Of a stretch of 64,000 nt of DNA, positions 49,808 through 60,067 are shown piece by piece. Location of the stretch: assembly GCA_030849075.1 (NCBI GenBank), contig JASAOO010003467.1, forward strand, positions 1 through 64,000, written 5' to 3'. Source of the DNA: Zelonia costaricensis (Eukaryota; Euglenozoa; Kinetoplastea; Trypanosomatida; Trypanosomatidae). Position 1 is the stretch's first letter; every line of letters begins with the position of its first letter. A model generated the notes under the pieces. The model ran no database searches. It was given only the letters and a program-made list of their open reading frames with translations, and had not been told where the DNA came from. The position numbers and the translations under genes were made by a program.

Positions 49808-52588
49808 CTAAAAGAACTTCGGGAAGCTGATGCCTGTTGGCTGCGCGGGTGTACACCAGCCCTCCTCGATCTGGCGCAGCACCTCGGGGTTTCCCTTGGC
49901 GCGATCCTTCACCTGCATGAGAAGATCCGAGTCGTTGCTGCGCTTGCACTCTGCCCCGGCGCCAAACCAGTCACTGCACAGAACGTAGTACTCCATCCGC
50001 GTCTCAATTTTGGGAATCCGCGCGATGTACTGCTTCGCCTGCTGAGGCCGCTTGAAGGAGAGCAGCACCGTGACAAATGACTCCCCGTCAAGCACGGACT
50101 TCTTGTTTGATGTGACACCACCCATGTCGTCGATAAGATCCCACTGACCCGTGCAAGAGTAGGCGCTCAGCATGCAGTGCTGAAACATCTTCTCCGGCAC
50201 CGAAAAGGCGGTTTTCAGTCGCTGCGCCACTGTTGTGCGGCCGTGTTCCAGGGCGTAGCGGATCGTGTCGGCGGCACTGGCCTGCAGAAAGCGGTAGTCT
50301 TTGTATTGATTCATGAGCTGTGCTTGCTCTTCGAGGAGGCTGCTCTGGAGTTGCAGGTAGCGCTCCTCGATCATCGACGGCGGGAAAGGGATGCCACTTC
50401 CGACGATGGGGGAGAACGACGCGGTCGACGGCGCGGTGCGCGGGCTCAGCTCGATTTCCCTCTTTGTGGAGACGATCGCCGCCTGTATGTCGACACTCTT
50501 GCACTCCTGCAGCATTTCCCAGTTGCCGTTTTCCATGGACTGCGAAAGCGCGTGTCCGAGGCGAGTGTCCTCGCGAAAGTAGCTGTACAGGTGGAAGTGG
50601 GTCTGGATGCGTGGATGCTTGCTAAAGTACTCCGCCATGAGCTGCTGGTTACCTTCACACACGCCGATGTACTGAAGGAGAAGGTCGCGCGACGTTTTCG
50701 AGGCTGCCAGAGTGCCGATCGAAGCAGCACCGCGACTGCGAATCATGTGCACCATCACCGTGAACAAGAGGTCTGCGTCAGCAGCCTCCATCGCCCGCCG
50801 CAGGGCCGTGTCAGCCTCGCCGATGCTCAGCAGCATCGGCACCTGTTGCGAAGGGTTTGCCTCAGCGCCCAGCAGCACAACGGCCGCAGCCCCACGGCCC
50901 CCCATCTTTGCCAGCTGCGCCAGCTCCGCAAAGGCCGAGAACCGACACGCTCTCAGTCGCTTCACGATCTGCTTCGCGGCCTCGCGCTCACCATCCTTGT
51001 TGTGAACAGAAACCTCGGTCAGCTTGCTCATCGCCCAGTCGAGCATCACCGGCTTGACATCTGACCCGAGGGCGTCGGCGACGCTGAACGCGGTCTGGTG
51101 CTCGTTGCACAGCGAGAGACGCTGAAGCAGCTGCTGCTCGCCAAGCTGTGTCAGCTGCGCGTCTGTCATCACCATCCCGAGTGGCTCCAGGCGAAGGTGG
51201 TTGCGCACGCGGAGGCGCTTCGACATGGCCACGAAGGCGCTCGAGTCGCAGAGAGAGCAAAACGTGCGCCCAAATGCGGCAATGCGGAGCAGGCGCTTCT
51301 GCTGCGCCGCCTCGAACTCAAAGCCAGCGGTGGCGACGCAGTCGTCGACGGCCTCCACGAGGGCGCCGCCGCCGTGTTCGAGGTTGCGCAGCATCCGCAC
51401 CGCGGACGCCTCGCCGCTCATAAACTCGTCGTACGTCGCGAGGAGCATGGCGCCAGCTGCCCGCGAGCCAACTGAAAAGACACGCTGAACGGCAGGCGGC
51501 GCGACCTGCAAAAAGTAGAGTGATTCCCGCGACAAAACCCACGCTCCGTCCCTCTCCGCAAGCAAACGGGCATCGTACGGCAGATCCGTAATGCAATCGC
51601 AAGTGTCAGGCTCGTCGGCACTCAGCAAAAACAAAGAGCACGAGCAGTCTTCGTCGAGGTCTGAGCCGCCGCCGCCGTAGCGAGTGCGCTGCAGGTAGGC
51701 GACGCAGTCGCCTCCACACCACGCCAGGTCCACTACGTCAGCCGGCGCGCCGTCGCTGCGCGCGAGCAGCGAGACTTCGGAGAAGCCACTGCTAGTCGTG
51801 TAAACAGAACCGTCCTCCATCATGAAGGCGATCGTGCGACCATAGGGCGAACGACACATGTGCAAAACACGTCCGCCCTCCAATGGCACGGCAAGCTCCG
51901 AAAACACCGGCGTGGGCGTCCCCAACACGCAGCGGCATATAAACGAGCTGGATGAGCCTGGCGAGTACGAAACATAAACCTCCTTGGCTTGGCTTTTCTC
52001 TGCCCTTTCGTCGATGGCGATAATCGCAACGCTGGACATGTACCGGCGAATGCTCTGCGGCAAAGCCAACTCGCTCGTCTTGTAACCCCTCTGCTGCGCC
52101 GAATACACAAGGACGAGCTTTGCCTCTGCCACGCCGTCGACCAGAGCCACAAAACCGCCGTCGCAGGGTGCGCACACGACAGGAACCCCCAACTGCAGTG
52201 GTGGCGCAGCGGGCGCGCCGCAGTAGTTGTAGAAGTGCACGACCCCCGTGTTGAGCACAACAATCAAGTTATCGAGCGCCAAGTTCCACGTCATGTACAT
52301 GACGCTCTCAATCGCTTTGAGAGAAATCGCAGTGCATTTCCGCAGCGCCGAGCCACCGAGGTGGAAAAGAAAGATGGAGTTCTCGTTGGTTGAAAAGCTG
52401 CAGGCTCTGAGTGAAAAAAGCGCTACAAGCCCACCACAGCCGCTGTGTGCCACGATGGCATTGTCGAACTTGAAAGGAAGTGCGTTTGCGTAGCCGTCTA
52501 GCTCACAAAAGCGAAGAAGGAGTTCTGACCCCAAAGAAAGCCACGAGCCGATTCGACTGGTTTGGTCAAAGCGCCGCTTGTGTGGCAT
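49808..52588 (-). CDS. VPS16: VPS16 homologue (HOPS/CORVET core subunit)
   Basis: The start is the ATG at 52586-52588 (MPHKRRFDQTSRIGSWLSLG), giving 926 residues; the 16-codon upstream extension begins at TTG. About residues 1-470 form the Vps16 N-terminal beta-propeller region (IESVMYMTWNLALDNLIVVL, GVVHFYNYCGAPAAPPLQ). The C-terminal half is the helical Vps16 C domain (RLKTAFSVPEKMFQHCMLSA, SFVTVLLSFKRPQQAKQYIA, ETRMEYYVLCSDWFGAGAE), whose order and length suit yeast and human VPS16. With VPS11, VPS18 and VPS33 it forms the core of the tethering complexes that act with Rab5 and Rab7 at endosomes and lysosomes. Sequence here is less GC-rich than in genes further left. A pyrimidine tract and acceptor AG are seen just upstream. 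Confidence 0.85.
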   Translation of the reverse strand: MPHKRRFDQTSRIGSWLSLGSELLLRFCELDGYANALPFKFDNAIVAHSGCGGLVALFSLRACSFSTNENSIFLFHLGGSALRKCTAISLKAIESVMYMTWNLALDNLIVVLNTGVVHFYNYCGAPAAPPLQLGVPVVCAPCDGGFVALVDGVAEAKLVLVYSAQQRGYKTSELALPQSIRRYMSSVAIIAIDERAEKSQAKEVYVSYSPGSSSSFICRCVLGTPTPVFSELAVPLEGGRVLHMCRSPYGRTIAFMMEDGSVYTTSSGFSEVSLLARSDGAPADVVDLAWCGGDCVAYLQRTRYGGGGSDLDEDCSCSLFLLSADEPDTCDCITDLPYDARLLAERDGAWVLSRESLYFLQVAPPAVQRVFSVGSRAAGAMLLATYDEFMSGEASAVRMLRNLEHGGGALVEAVDDCVATAGFEFEAAQQKRLLRIAAFGRTFCSLCDSSAFVAMSKRLRVRNHLRLEPLGMVMTDAQLTQLGEQQLLQRLSLCNEHQTAFSVADALGSDVKPVMLDWAMSKLTEVSVHNKDGEREAAKQIVKRLRACRFSAFAELAQLAKMGGRGAAAVVLLGAEANPSQQVPMLLSIGEADTALRRAMEAADADLLFTVMVHMIRSRGAASIGTLAASKTSRDLLLQYIGVCEGNQQLMAEYFSKHPRIQTHFHLYSYFREDTRLGHALSQSMENGNWEMLQECKSVDIQAAIVSTKREIELSPRTAPSTASFSPIVGSGIPFPPSMIEERYLQLQSSLLEEQAQLMNQYKDYRFLQASAADTIRYALEHGRTTVAQRLKTAFSVPEKMFQHCMLSAYSCTGQWDLIDDMGGVTSNKKSVLDGESFVTVLLSFKRPQQAKQYIARIPKIETRMEYYVLCSDWFGAGAECKRSNDSDLLMQVKDRAKGNPEVLRQIEEGWCTPAQPTGISFPKFF

Positions 52589-52616
52589 TGGAGGCTTGCA
52601 CTTCAATGACGCGCGA

Positions 52617-52652
52617 CTGAAGCACGCCACGCGCAAGCAAAAAAAAAGGACG
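52617..52652 (-). promoter_or_regulatory. Predicted spliced-leader acceptor of VPS16
   Basis: On the minus strand a T-rich tract (complement of the A-run at about 52638-52648) is followed by an AG at about 52617-52618, 29 nt before the VPS16 ATG. This is the usual arrangement of a trans-splice acceptor in trypanosomatids. It is inferred from pattern only. Confidence 0.45.
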
Positions 52653-53093
52653 AAAGACCTGCCTTCTCGGCGAGTGCTACCAAAAGCACTCCAACTCTTG
52701 CGCGGGATAACAAGAGAGAGCGAGATTTATGACCAGGAATGACCAGGGGTGTGATAAACCGACGAAAGCGAGCGAGTTGAGAGGATCTTGTTGGGAGGGC
52801 GTCAGGCGGCTAAGGTGTGGCAAAAAAAAAAAACATGATTTGTGGCCCCATGTTTTTCGACACATTGTTCTCGTCGGCAAGCGCGTCAGATCACTTTAAG
52901 AGACGCTCGAGGACTAGAAAGACAATCGCCTCAGCGTCGTCTGTCAAGCGTCACCCCGTTTTTTGCAGGCTGAGAATTTGAAAACTCAACCCCTAATGTG
53001 TCCATAACCTGGTGCAGGCTGATTTCTCTTTTTGTATTGATTTCTTTTTGAAACTTGAACGCAAAGCGTACACTCATTTCACAAGGGGTTTTT
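52653..53093. other. Intergenic spacer, AT-richer
   Basis: The 3' flank of the calpain-like gene. It is visibly richer in A and T than the spacers further left, with T-rich blocks near 53025-53055 and 53085-53096. No gene is recognised. Confidence 0.55.
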
Positions 53094-55382
53094 TTATGTA
53101 CATTGCAGGACCGTCCTTGAGTTCACCCGCCTCTGAGTGAGCTTGGTGTCGGAAAAAACAGTGAGCTTAAACCCGTTTGGGCACTGCCCGCCACAGCAGT
53201 ACGGCAGCAGAAAGAAATTCTCACCTCCTGTCAAAGACAGCACGGTGCTGTGGACGCAAACAACGCTGCGCTCCTGCTGCGTGGCGAAATGGGGCTTCTC
53301 GACCTCCACAACATCCGAAGAAGAACCTTTCCAGCCGAGCACGCCGATCGGAAACGGCGGGCGATCGTCTGTTGTCTGAGAAAGAGCCAATACCACCCGT
53401 GTGAGGCGCTTGCCGGAGGCGCTACGCAAGCAAAAGATGTCGTCGGAAAATCGCTTCGAGTGAAACGCTGTTGTCCAGCTGGACGAAAACGTCAATGACG
53501 GCATCGCGTCGGGAAGCTGGACTGCGCGGACGCTCTCCACGGAAGCGATGCGGACGGTGAAGCCGGTTGCAGCACGTGATGAAAGAGTCATCTGAAGCCG
53601 CTCCTTTGGGCGCAGGCTGAAAAAAACCGACCCCTCGCTCTCCTTGAAAACGGCTGATTCAAAAAGCGCGTTGGCCTCGCAAATGTCGTAGCGCCGGACG
53701 TCGTCGGCGCTCTCATCACCACCAGACTTGTAGAACAGACACTTTGCGCCACCCTCGACGGGAGACGAGTTGGCAGCAATTACGGACACCATCACCCCGC
53801 TTGACCCGTTGCCCTTGTTCTGAATTGCAAATGTCGGGTTTCGCGCGAACTGTGACGACGCCGACGAGGACTCCGCTGTCACAAAAAAAACGCCAGTCCT
53901 CTTGTGGTCCGACAGTGCCTCTTCAAACGGCCAGAGAATAAGAAAAGCTGTCTCGAAGGTGACCGCAAAGTCCTCAAGCGTCATCCACGAGACGCAATTT
54001 CCGTTCACCTCCTCGGTGTGATAGGGCCCGTACTCGAACGCGTACTTGAGCACTTTCCCGCACGATGGCGCTGCCACCTGGATGAGGTACGCGTAGTGCG
54101 CGCCGTTTTTGGAACAGACATCGGTTTTCAGCACCGCGTAAGGAATTCCACAACACACGCCGCTGTCCTCGAGAGCCTGTCTTTCAATCAAGGTCCGCGG
54201 AATGACACACGCCGCAAGCTTGTGGCCGAGATCAAGCAGGCTGCGAAGGCTATCAAACGCGTCATAAGATGGCATTGACTGACCCATAAGATCTATTTCA
54301 AAGCATGTGCTGCCCGTCAACAGCTCGATGCAGTCGCGCAGTGACAGCTGCTCAGCGTTTCGATACCCGTGCATCACCTTCGCAACCGCCTTTTCGAGAA
54401 CCGCAGCGTGAAACGGTGCACTGCACACGTCGAGCCCGACAACATTGCAGTCGCCGTCGACATATTTGCACGGAATCAAATCATCGACGCAAACCTCAAC
54501 CGGCTGCCCGCCAATGAAGAGACGAAATACGTAAAGCCCAGCCTCTGGATGTCCCTTCAAGAGCAGCGACCGGCTTAGAACGTCGTAGAAGCTCAACACA
54601 TTCAGCGTCGCGCACAGGCTGTGGTTATTGTAAAGCGCAGACGGCTGAAAGCCGGCCCACATGCCACCCCGCTCCGTGCTCCTCCCCCTGCGGTGTGTGC
54701 TATATTCGCCCCAGCGTATAGTCTCTATGCCGCTCACAGGATGGTCGAAGGCTTGCGGCGGAAACGTAGGGTCCGAAAAAAGGTCTTCGTAGGACGCAAC
54801 AAAATCGTCGACAAGCCTTCGCGTCTCCGCCGAGGAAATTGACGGTCCCGTCGAGAGGCTTTCATTTTTGCGCTGGCGGCAAAGAGGCCGTCGCGGAGCC
54901 CCACAAGCCTCGTGCCGCGCGCCCTCGGTGCCCATGGATCGCAAGGACGCAGCATTGAGCTGGTTCAGGTGGACAATGAGCAAAATCTCGTCTGCTATCG
55001 CTGGTGGGATGCAGGTATCTTTCAAATTGATCGAGACAAGGCTGGGGTGCTCAATACAAAGCTGGCGGATAATCGCCGTGCTCACCGCGTCCAACTTTAT
55101 GCGTTGCAAGCTCAGCATCGACACACACGACCGCGGAAGGAACTCTTTCAGCAGCCGCGCCTCGTCGGCACCGATGGATGTGCCATCCAGGACTAGCGAG
55201 TCAATTTCGGGGCGCTCTTCAACGAGCCGCAACACGCATCGAAGGTGTCTACGCGGAACGTAAATGTTGCTCACGTCAAGTCCGGTAACCGCGAGCTCAA
55301 GAGCTTCTCGGAGCTGCTGAAGGGGGCGCTCATTGAGCTCCTTGCAAACAGCAAGGTACGCCTGCTCCCGCGTGGTGATCAT
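53094..55382 (-). CDS. Calpain-like protein with N-terminal LRR-type region, degenerate catalytic triad
   Basis: I choose the ATG at 55380-55382 (MITTREQAYLAVCKELNERP), giving 762 residues; an in-frame ATG at 55521-55523 would add 47 residues but lies before the likely splice acceptor. Residues about 40-145 carry ribonuclease-inhibitor-like leucine-rich repeats (IDSLVLDGTSIGADEARLLK; SMLSLQRIKLDAVSTAIIR; PSLVSINLKDTCIPPAIADE). A calpain cysteine-protease core follows (about 215-475): HSLCATLNVLSF places Cys257 at the nucleophile, FIGGQPVEVCVDDLIPC and GSTCFEIDL are family segments, and NGAHYAYLIQV gives His429. The usual Asn-Pro-Trp-Gly is absent. Calpain beta-sandwich-like regions fill about 510-762 (FARNPTFAIQNKGNGSSGVM; FHSKRFSDDIFCLRSASGKR). 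Catalysis is doubtful; kinetoplastids have many such calpain-like proteins, often tied to cytoskeleton or membranes. Confidence 0.75.
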   Translation of the reverse strand: MITTREQAYLAVCKELNERPLQQLREALELAVTGLDVSNIYVPRRHLRCVLRLVEERPEIDSLVLDGTSIGADEARLLKEFLPRSCVSMLSLQRIKLDAVSTAIIRQLCIEHPSLVSINLKDTCIPPAIADEILLIVHLNQLNAASLRSMGTEGARHEACGAPRRPLCRQRKNESLSTGPSISSAETRRLVDDFVASYEDLFSDPTFPPQAFDHPVSGIETIRWGEYSTHRRGRSTERGGMWAGFQPSALYNNHSLCATLNVLSFYDVLSRSLLLKGHPEAGLYVFRLFIGGQPVEVCVDDLIPCKYVDGDCNVVGLDVCSAPFHAAVLEKAVAKVMHGYRNAEQLSLRDCIELLTGSTCFEIDLMGQSMPSYDAFDSLRSLLDLGHKLAACVIPRTLIERQALEDSGVCCGIPYAVLKTDVCSKNGAHYAYLIQVAAPSCGKVLKYAFEYGPYHTEEVNGNCVSWMTLEDFAVTFETAFLILWPFEEALSDHKRTGVFFVTAESSSASSQFARNPTFAIQNKGNGSSGVMVSVIAANSSPVEGGAKCLFYKSGGDESADDVRRYDICEANALFESAVFKESEGSVFFSLRPKERLQMTLSSRAATGFTVRIASVESVRAVQLPDAMPSLTFSSSWTTAFHSKRFSDDIFCLRSASGKRLTRVVLALSQTTDDRPPFPIGVLGWKGSSSDVVEVEKPHFATQQERSVVCVHSTVLSLTGGENFFLLPYCCGGQCPNGFKLTVFSDTKLTQRRVNSRTVLQCT

Positions 55383-55445
55383 GGCGTTCTTTTTTTTAAT
55401 GCGGTGCCCTGTGCAGTTTTTTTTTTGTTTTTTCCGCGCAGCAGT

Positions 55446-55490
55446 CTTGGAAGTGAAATAAATGACACGAGGGCAAGCGGCAGAATTAGC
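55446..55490 (-). promoter_or_regulatory. Predicted spliced-leader acceptor of the calpain-like gene
   Basis: On the minus strand a pyrimidine-rich stretch (complement of about 55450-55490) ends in CCAAG, with the AG at about 55446-55447. The ATG chosen for the calpain-like protein is 64 nt further on, across an A-rich leader. This supports the start at 55382 over the ATG at 55523. Confidence 0.4.
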
Positions 55491-56300
55491 AAAACTGCAG
55501 ATGGGGTCACAGACAGTGGTCATTGAACGCAATTTCACAGTTTTGGTCAGTACTTGGCGAACTTACAGTCGCAACGCTGTGGCTCGTTAAAGCCCTGGCG
55601 CCTCGGACTTGTGCAACCACAAAAAAAAACACGACAAGCAATGCGTGTCGCTTGAGTGTTTAGCTTTCCGGTCTTTTCACTTTTTCGCTCTCGAAGAAGG
55701 TGGAGCGAATTGTCAGCATGTGCGTAATTCGCAGGTACCTGTCTCCTCGGGCATGGCGTACCACGCGGCTTCACAACCTTACCACACTTTTTGCCAGTTG
55801 CCAGCACACGACAATTGCGACGAAACAAGGTTGCCGCCCGTGATGCAAAAGGTGCCTGGCATCACCAAGGTCGAACCCACGCCCTGTCAAGGTAAAACGC
55901 AGGAGCACCCCCCACCCTTGGAAACCCAACAACCATAAAGGTGAGAAGTACACCACACCGTACGGCAGTACAGCATAAGCTGCAATCAGCCCCCCAGCTC
56001 TGGCACCCGAGCTTCCTGACGTGCCTCGCAAAGCACCTGTCGACAGGCAACTCGCACTTTCCAAAGGACACTGACCCCTCGAAAACACCACAAACAAAGC
56101 GCGTCATCACAGAAGCCGAACCTCGAGCTCGCGGTTGTAGCCAACGCAAGAGAGAAAGCAAATCCCGGCAAAGGCAACCTACCAGAGCACGCCAGCCCCA
56201 AGTCTCAGAGGCAAGACCCCCTCCAGCGATTATTCCCTACTCGCGTGCGCAGGGGAAATGGGCCCCGGCAAAACAACGCGTTGGAGCCAAACAGTAGCGC
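55491..56300. other. Spacer upstream of the last gene of the unit
   Basis: Moderate-composition sequence with an A-run at 55620-55629. Short open frames on both strands have no recognised motif. This is the transition between the AT-richer calpain gene and the GC-rich island. No RNA gene is seen. Confidence 0.5.
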
Positions 56301-56628
56301 AACCAACATCGCCATGACGGAGCTGTGGACACGCAGCCAGCTTGGAGAGGCAACAGCTCTGCGCGCAGTTCCACCCCCCCCCCCGCCCCCACCGTGGTGA
56401 AGAGCATGCGCATGAACAGGCAGGAAAGACCGAAACAGCACCGCCGCCTGGCGCAGGATCCAGAGGGGGTTGTGCGCGCGCTTTCAGATGGGAGGGTTGC
56501 AAAGGGTTTTGCTGTCCAACCGGGCTTCGAAAAGCCCAAAGGCAGGCACGCACGGAGGCCACGGCGGCGCAGAAAGCAACTTGGGAAAACGACTGAAAAC
56601 GCCCCTTGCAGCCGCGAAAGGTGACGCC

Positions 56629-56645
56629 GGGGGGGGGGGGGGGGG
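56629..56645 (+). repeat. G homopolymer, 17 nt
   Basis: The longest homopolymer of the window, inside the GC-rich island. It is a candidate quadruplex and a possible site of assembly length error. Confidence 0.85.
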
Positions 56646-57350
56646 CTGCGTGGTGAAAGAAAGGCCGTCGGGGAAAAGGGCGCCCCCCACCACTACGCAG
56701 ACCGTTTCAGGAACCCCTCAAGTCCCAACACCGGCCGCGCCAGACACGTTAAGCACGTCTTTTCGGCTCCGCTGCGCCGCCCAAAACGCGACAACGCGAG
56801 CGATCCGGATTGAGCGCCTCAAAACTCAGCGCCGTCCGACCCCCGCGCGAGTGCGGGCGCCCTGGGAAAACGGGCCGCGCCCCACGGCTCCACAACTCGA
56901 CAACCCCGCAAGGCGGGGGTGTGAAACCGCGCGCCAAACGCAAATCAGCAAGTTGTTTTACAGTGCCGTTTTCGAAGCAAACGTTGTAGCAGAGCAAGTC
57001 GCGTGTCTTTGGACCTTGCGCTACTAAACCCCACACCTTGGCTCTCTTCAGGTTCCCTCGTGCAAGAAGCTGGGTCGAGACTCAGCCCCCTGCCGTGGGC
57101 GCTAGAAAGAGACCGCACATCAACACAGCGTGGGGACCGCAGCGCAACTTCCGAAAGGAGCGAGAAGCTCGCGAAACGTAGGCACGTTCTTACTGCGGCT
57201 GGTTCAAACGCGGTCACTGCCGGAGGCCGGAGGCCGTAAGCGGCGGACGCCAGACCCGACCCCTTCGCCAACACCGTGCGGGGAGCGACCGCCTCGGAGA
57301 AACGGCGATACCCTGACGGCTTCCCTGCTTTGCGGGTACTGAACCCCATC

Positions 57351-57401
57351 ACCACCTGAGGTGGTTTGGCTTCGTTGGGGAGAGGAGCTCTTAGCTTCCC
57401 C
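57351..57401 (+). repeat. Two adjacent perfect inverted repeats (stem-loop block)
   Basis: The first is ACCACCT-G-AGGTGGT (57351-57365), 7-bp arms. The second has GGGGA (57377-57381) pairing with TCCCC (57397-57401), with an inner GAGCTC palindrome between. Together with a hairpin-capable TCCCTGC/GCGGG pair just upstream (57322-57335) they form a compact structured block. It recalls, loosely, the 5' hallmark of trypanosomatid ingi/L1Tc-type retroposons, which contains an HDV-like ribozyme; this likeness is not demonstrated. Confidence 0.5.
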
Positions 57402-60009
57402 ACCAAGGGTGGGCAGTAGACCTGGAAACCGCGTTGAGGTGCTCCCGTTTTTCAGGCAGGGCGCCGGCTGCGGGAAACAAAAGAATCCCCAGTCCTGCAG
57501 GCGAGGGGGCCTGGTGTTCCCCACCCCGTCCCCTCCTGCGGCGGGCAAGTGGCATGTCAGAGGCGTGCGTCGCCCCCCCCCCTTGGCCGGGGTGCGTTCC
57601 GGCACCCCCGGGCTAACCAGTTTTGTCCCCGTCCCGCGGGTTTGCCGTGGCCGTTGGCGCCTGCAAGCGCCAACACCCCACCAGCGCCGCGTGTCCGGCA
57701 GCACTGAGGCCCGTCCCCCCCCCCCGGGGCCGGTGAGGGGGCTCGAAGAAGTTGGGGCGGGGGCCGTAGGGGATTTCCACGGGCTGGTCTCAGCGGGGCG
57801 GTGTTCGCCGCCCGGCCGGCGGTCAAGGGCCCCCGGTTCCACGTTTTCCGAGCGTCTCTGGCGTTTTCGTTGCTGCTTTCCGGATTTCCGGCGTGGCGGG
57901 GGGGCATCAGGGCCCCCCCCCTGGTGCGCGGGTGGGCGTTCCGGGGAATGGCGGATGCGGTCGGGGCGCCCCGGGCCCCCGTCTCCTGGCGCCCGCAGAG
58001 GAGTGTGTGTGTGGTTTTGTGGTGGCCGGAAAGGATTGCCCCAGGACGCGGCGCGCGAAGCGGCCGAACAAGGAGTCAACTCCCCCGCAACAAGCCCCGC
58101 CGGCATGATGGCTGCGCTACCAGCCCCCGCCGGTGGGGCTTGGTGCGGGGACGTTGGCTCTCTGTCTTGTTTTCTTTCCTAGGGGAGGATGGGCAGCGGT
58201 CTCTCCCTAGCGACCCACATCCCCACCCCGGCGCTTGTTTCGTCCTTCGCCATCGCTACTGGCTTTTCCGATTATGACGGTGCTGCCCCGAACCCCCCCG
58301 TCACGCTGCGCCATCAGCCGTGTTGCTCGGCGAGGCCAGGTGTTTTAAACCACCGGTGTTGCGCAATTCTCTCCCCGAGTTGACCAGGCACCATTCGGGT
58401 TCTAAATCCCTCGCCCCCGCCTGCCCTAGGCGCAAGCCATGTTGACAACGCCTTGTCCAAACTGGGCGGGGTGGGGGGGGGTTGGGGGTCGGGCGTGGAA
58501 GACGCGTCGCGGCATTTTCGGAATGCACACCCAGGAAGCCCCAGGCAGCCGCCTTTCCAAAGAACCTGACAACACCCCCGCTTTCCCGCCGTGCCCCGAT
58601 GGTGTCATCAAGCCCTCTCCGGTGTTTTCGCCTGTTTATGGCTTCAGAACGATCCCAAGACCCCGCTGCAGTGCGAAGGACACAAGAAACACCACCCAAG
58701 TCTTGGATCCCCCGCCCCCCTTCGGGGGTGTCACCCGCCCCCCCCCCACGCCGAAGCCGAGTGTGGGGTGTCGCGTGCATGGGGGGCGGGGGAAGGGAAT
58801 GGTTCATCAACAGCAGCGTTCTCGGGACGAATGTGCCCGTAAAGCTTGCGAACGCCTTGCTCCAATTCGCGGCAGCGTATCCACCGCCTGAAGTTCAACA
58901 TGGGGGGTGCACCCGGCCTGGGGTCGCCCCCCTGCCCAGCGCCCCCGACACCGGCGTGGTTTCGATCAGCGCCTGCTGCTGTCTCGACATGTGCCCCTGG
59001 CATGCCCCAGGCCGAAATGTGCAGGGCGCGGCCCGGCCCGTGTGGGCGTGCGTGGGGGGGGGGGCCGTGCGACAGCGAAGGGCGCCGGGGCTGCGTCTCC
59101 GATGAGGGCGGCTTTCGACGCAGCAGCGGCGCGTCGGCCGCCGGTGTTGCCATTTGGCCCCCCCCGGATGCGGGGCGTTCCGCGGCTCGTTCCGTCGGGG
59201 TGTCAACGGCGACCCCACCCCAGAACGTGGGGCATGCGGCGCCATGCAAATCGGCGCGGGGGGGGGTCACCGCGATGGGGCGCACTCATTTTTCGTGGGA
59301 CGATCCTGGGTAACATGCGGCGGGCTGTGGCGGTCGGGGTGTCCAGTGGATCGGCGTGGTTCGCTGGTGTCGCCCTCGGCTGGGGGGGGGGGGCGTTCCG
59401 GAGGGCCGGCTGCGCCACGGCTAGCAGCGCCCCCGCCTCGTTGGGCGCGCGGGGTGGTGGCTCTGGGGTTCCTGCCTGGCCCCGTCGCACCCGGGGGTGC
59501 GGCGGGGGCAAAAATTCCCGCGCCCCGCCCGGTCCAGTCTTGGCCACTCCTTGGGCCGCCGCGAGGCGCGGCGGCGCCGGCCGGCCCCGCGGCGCGGGGG
59601 GTTTCTCCCGGGGGCCCCAGGCCCCGCCCGAGACGCGGCGCCGCCGCCCCGCCAGCTGGGCGCTGGGCCGCGCCGCGCCCTTCCGGGGTGCCCCGGCGCC
59701 ACCGGCCCCGGGGAAGACGGGGTCGTGCCACAGCTGGTTGCTTGTCCTCCGCGGGGTAGGGGTGCCGCGTGGCGGCGGGGTGTGGGGCTGGGGTGGGGCC
59801 GGCCGTCGTGTGGCCGCCGCGGCCCCCCGCCGGGTCTCCTCGGGCGGGGGGATGCGCCTGGGCCACCATCCTCCCCGCCCCCCACGGGCGCGCGCCGCCC
59901 CGGCTGGCCACCCCCCCGCCGGCCGGCCGCCGTGGTCAGGGGGCAGGGGGCAGGGCGCTGGCTTGTGCCAATCCTCGTCGCGGTTGTGGAAAAGTGATGC
60001 CTCCTCGCG

Positions 60010-60067
60010 GCGTCGCGGCCGTCAGCCTCCCGGCGTCGCGGCCGTCAGCCTCCCGGCGTCGCGGCCC
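60010..60067 (+). repeat. 23-bp tandem repeat, about 2.5 copies
   Basis: The unit begins GGCGTCGCGGCCGTCAG and ends CCTCCC. Two perfect copies (60010-60032, 60033-60055) are followed by a 12-nt partial copy (60056-60067). It lies inside the GC-rich island. Confidence 0.85.

Noticed and set aside
55500..57000. tRNA, 5S or other RNA gene cluster upstream of the array
   Set aside because: I looked for cloverleaf-like A/B box patterns by eye and found none that I could support.
57204..58106. Minus-strand 300-codon frame in the GC island
   Set aside because: It has low-complexity Pro/Arg/Gly composition, no domain, and overlaps the stem-loop block.
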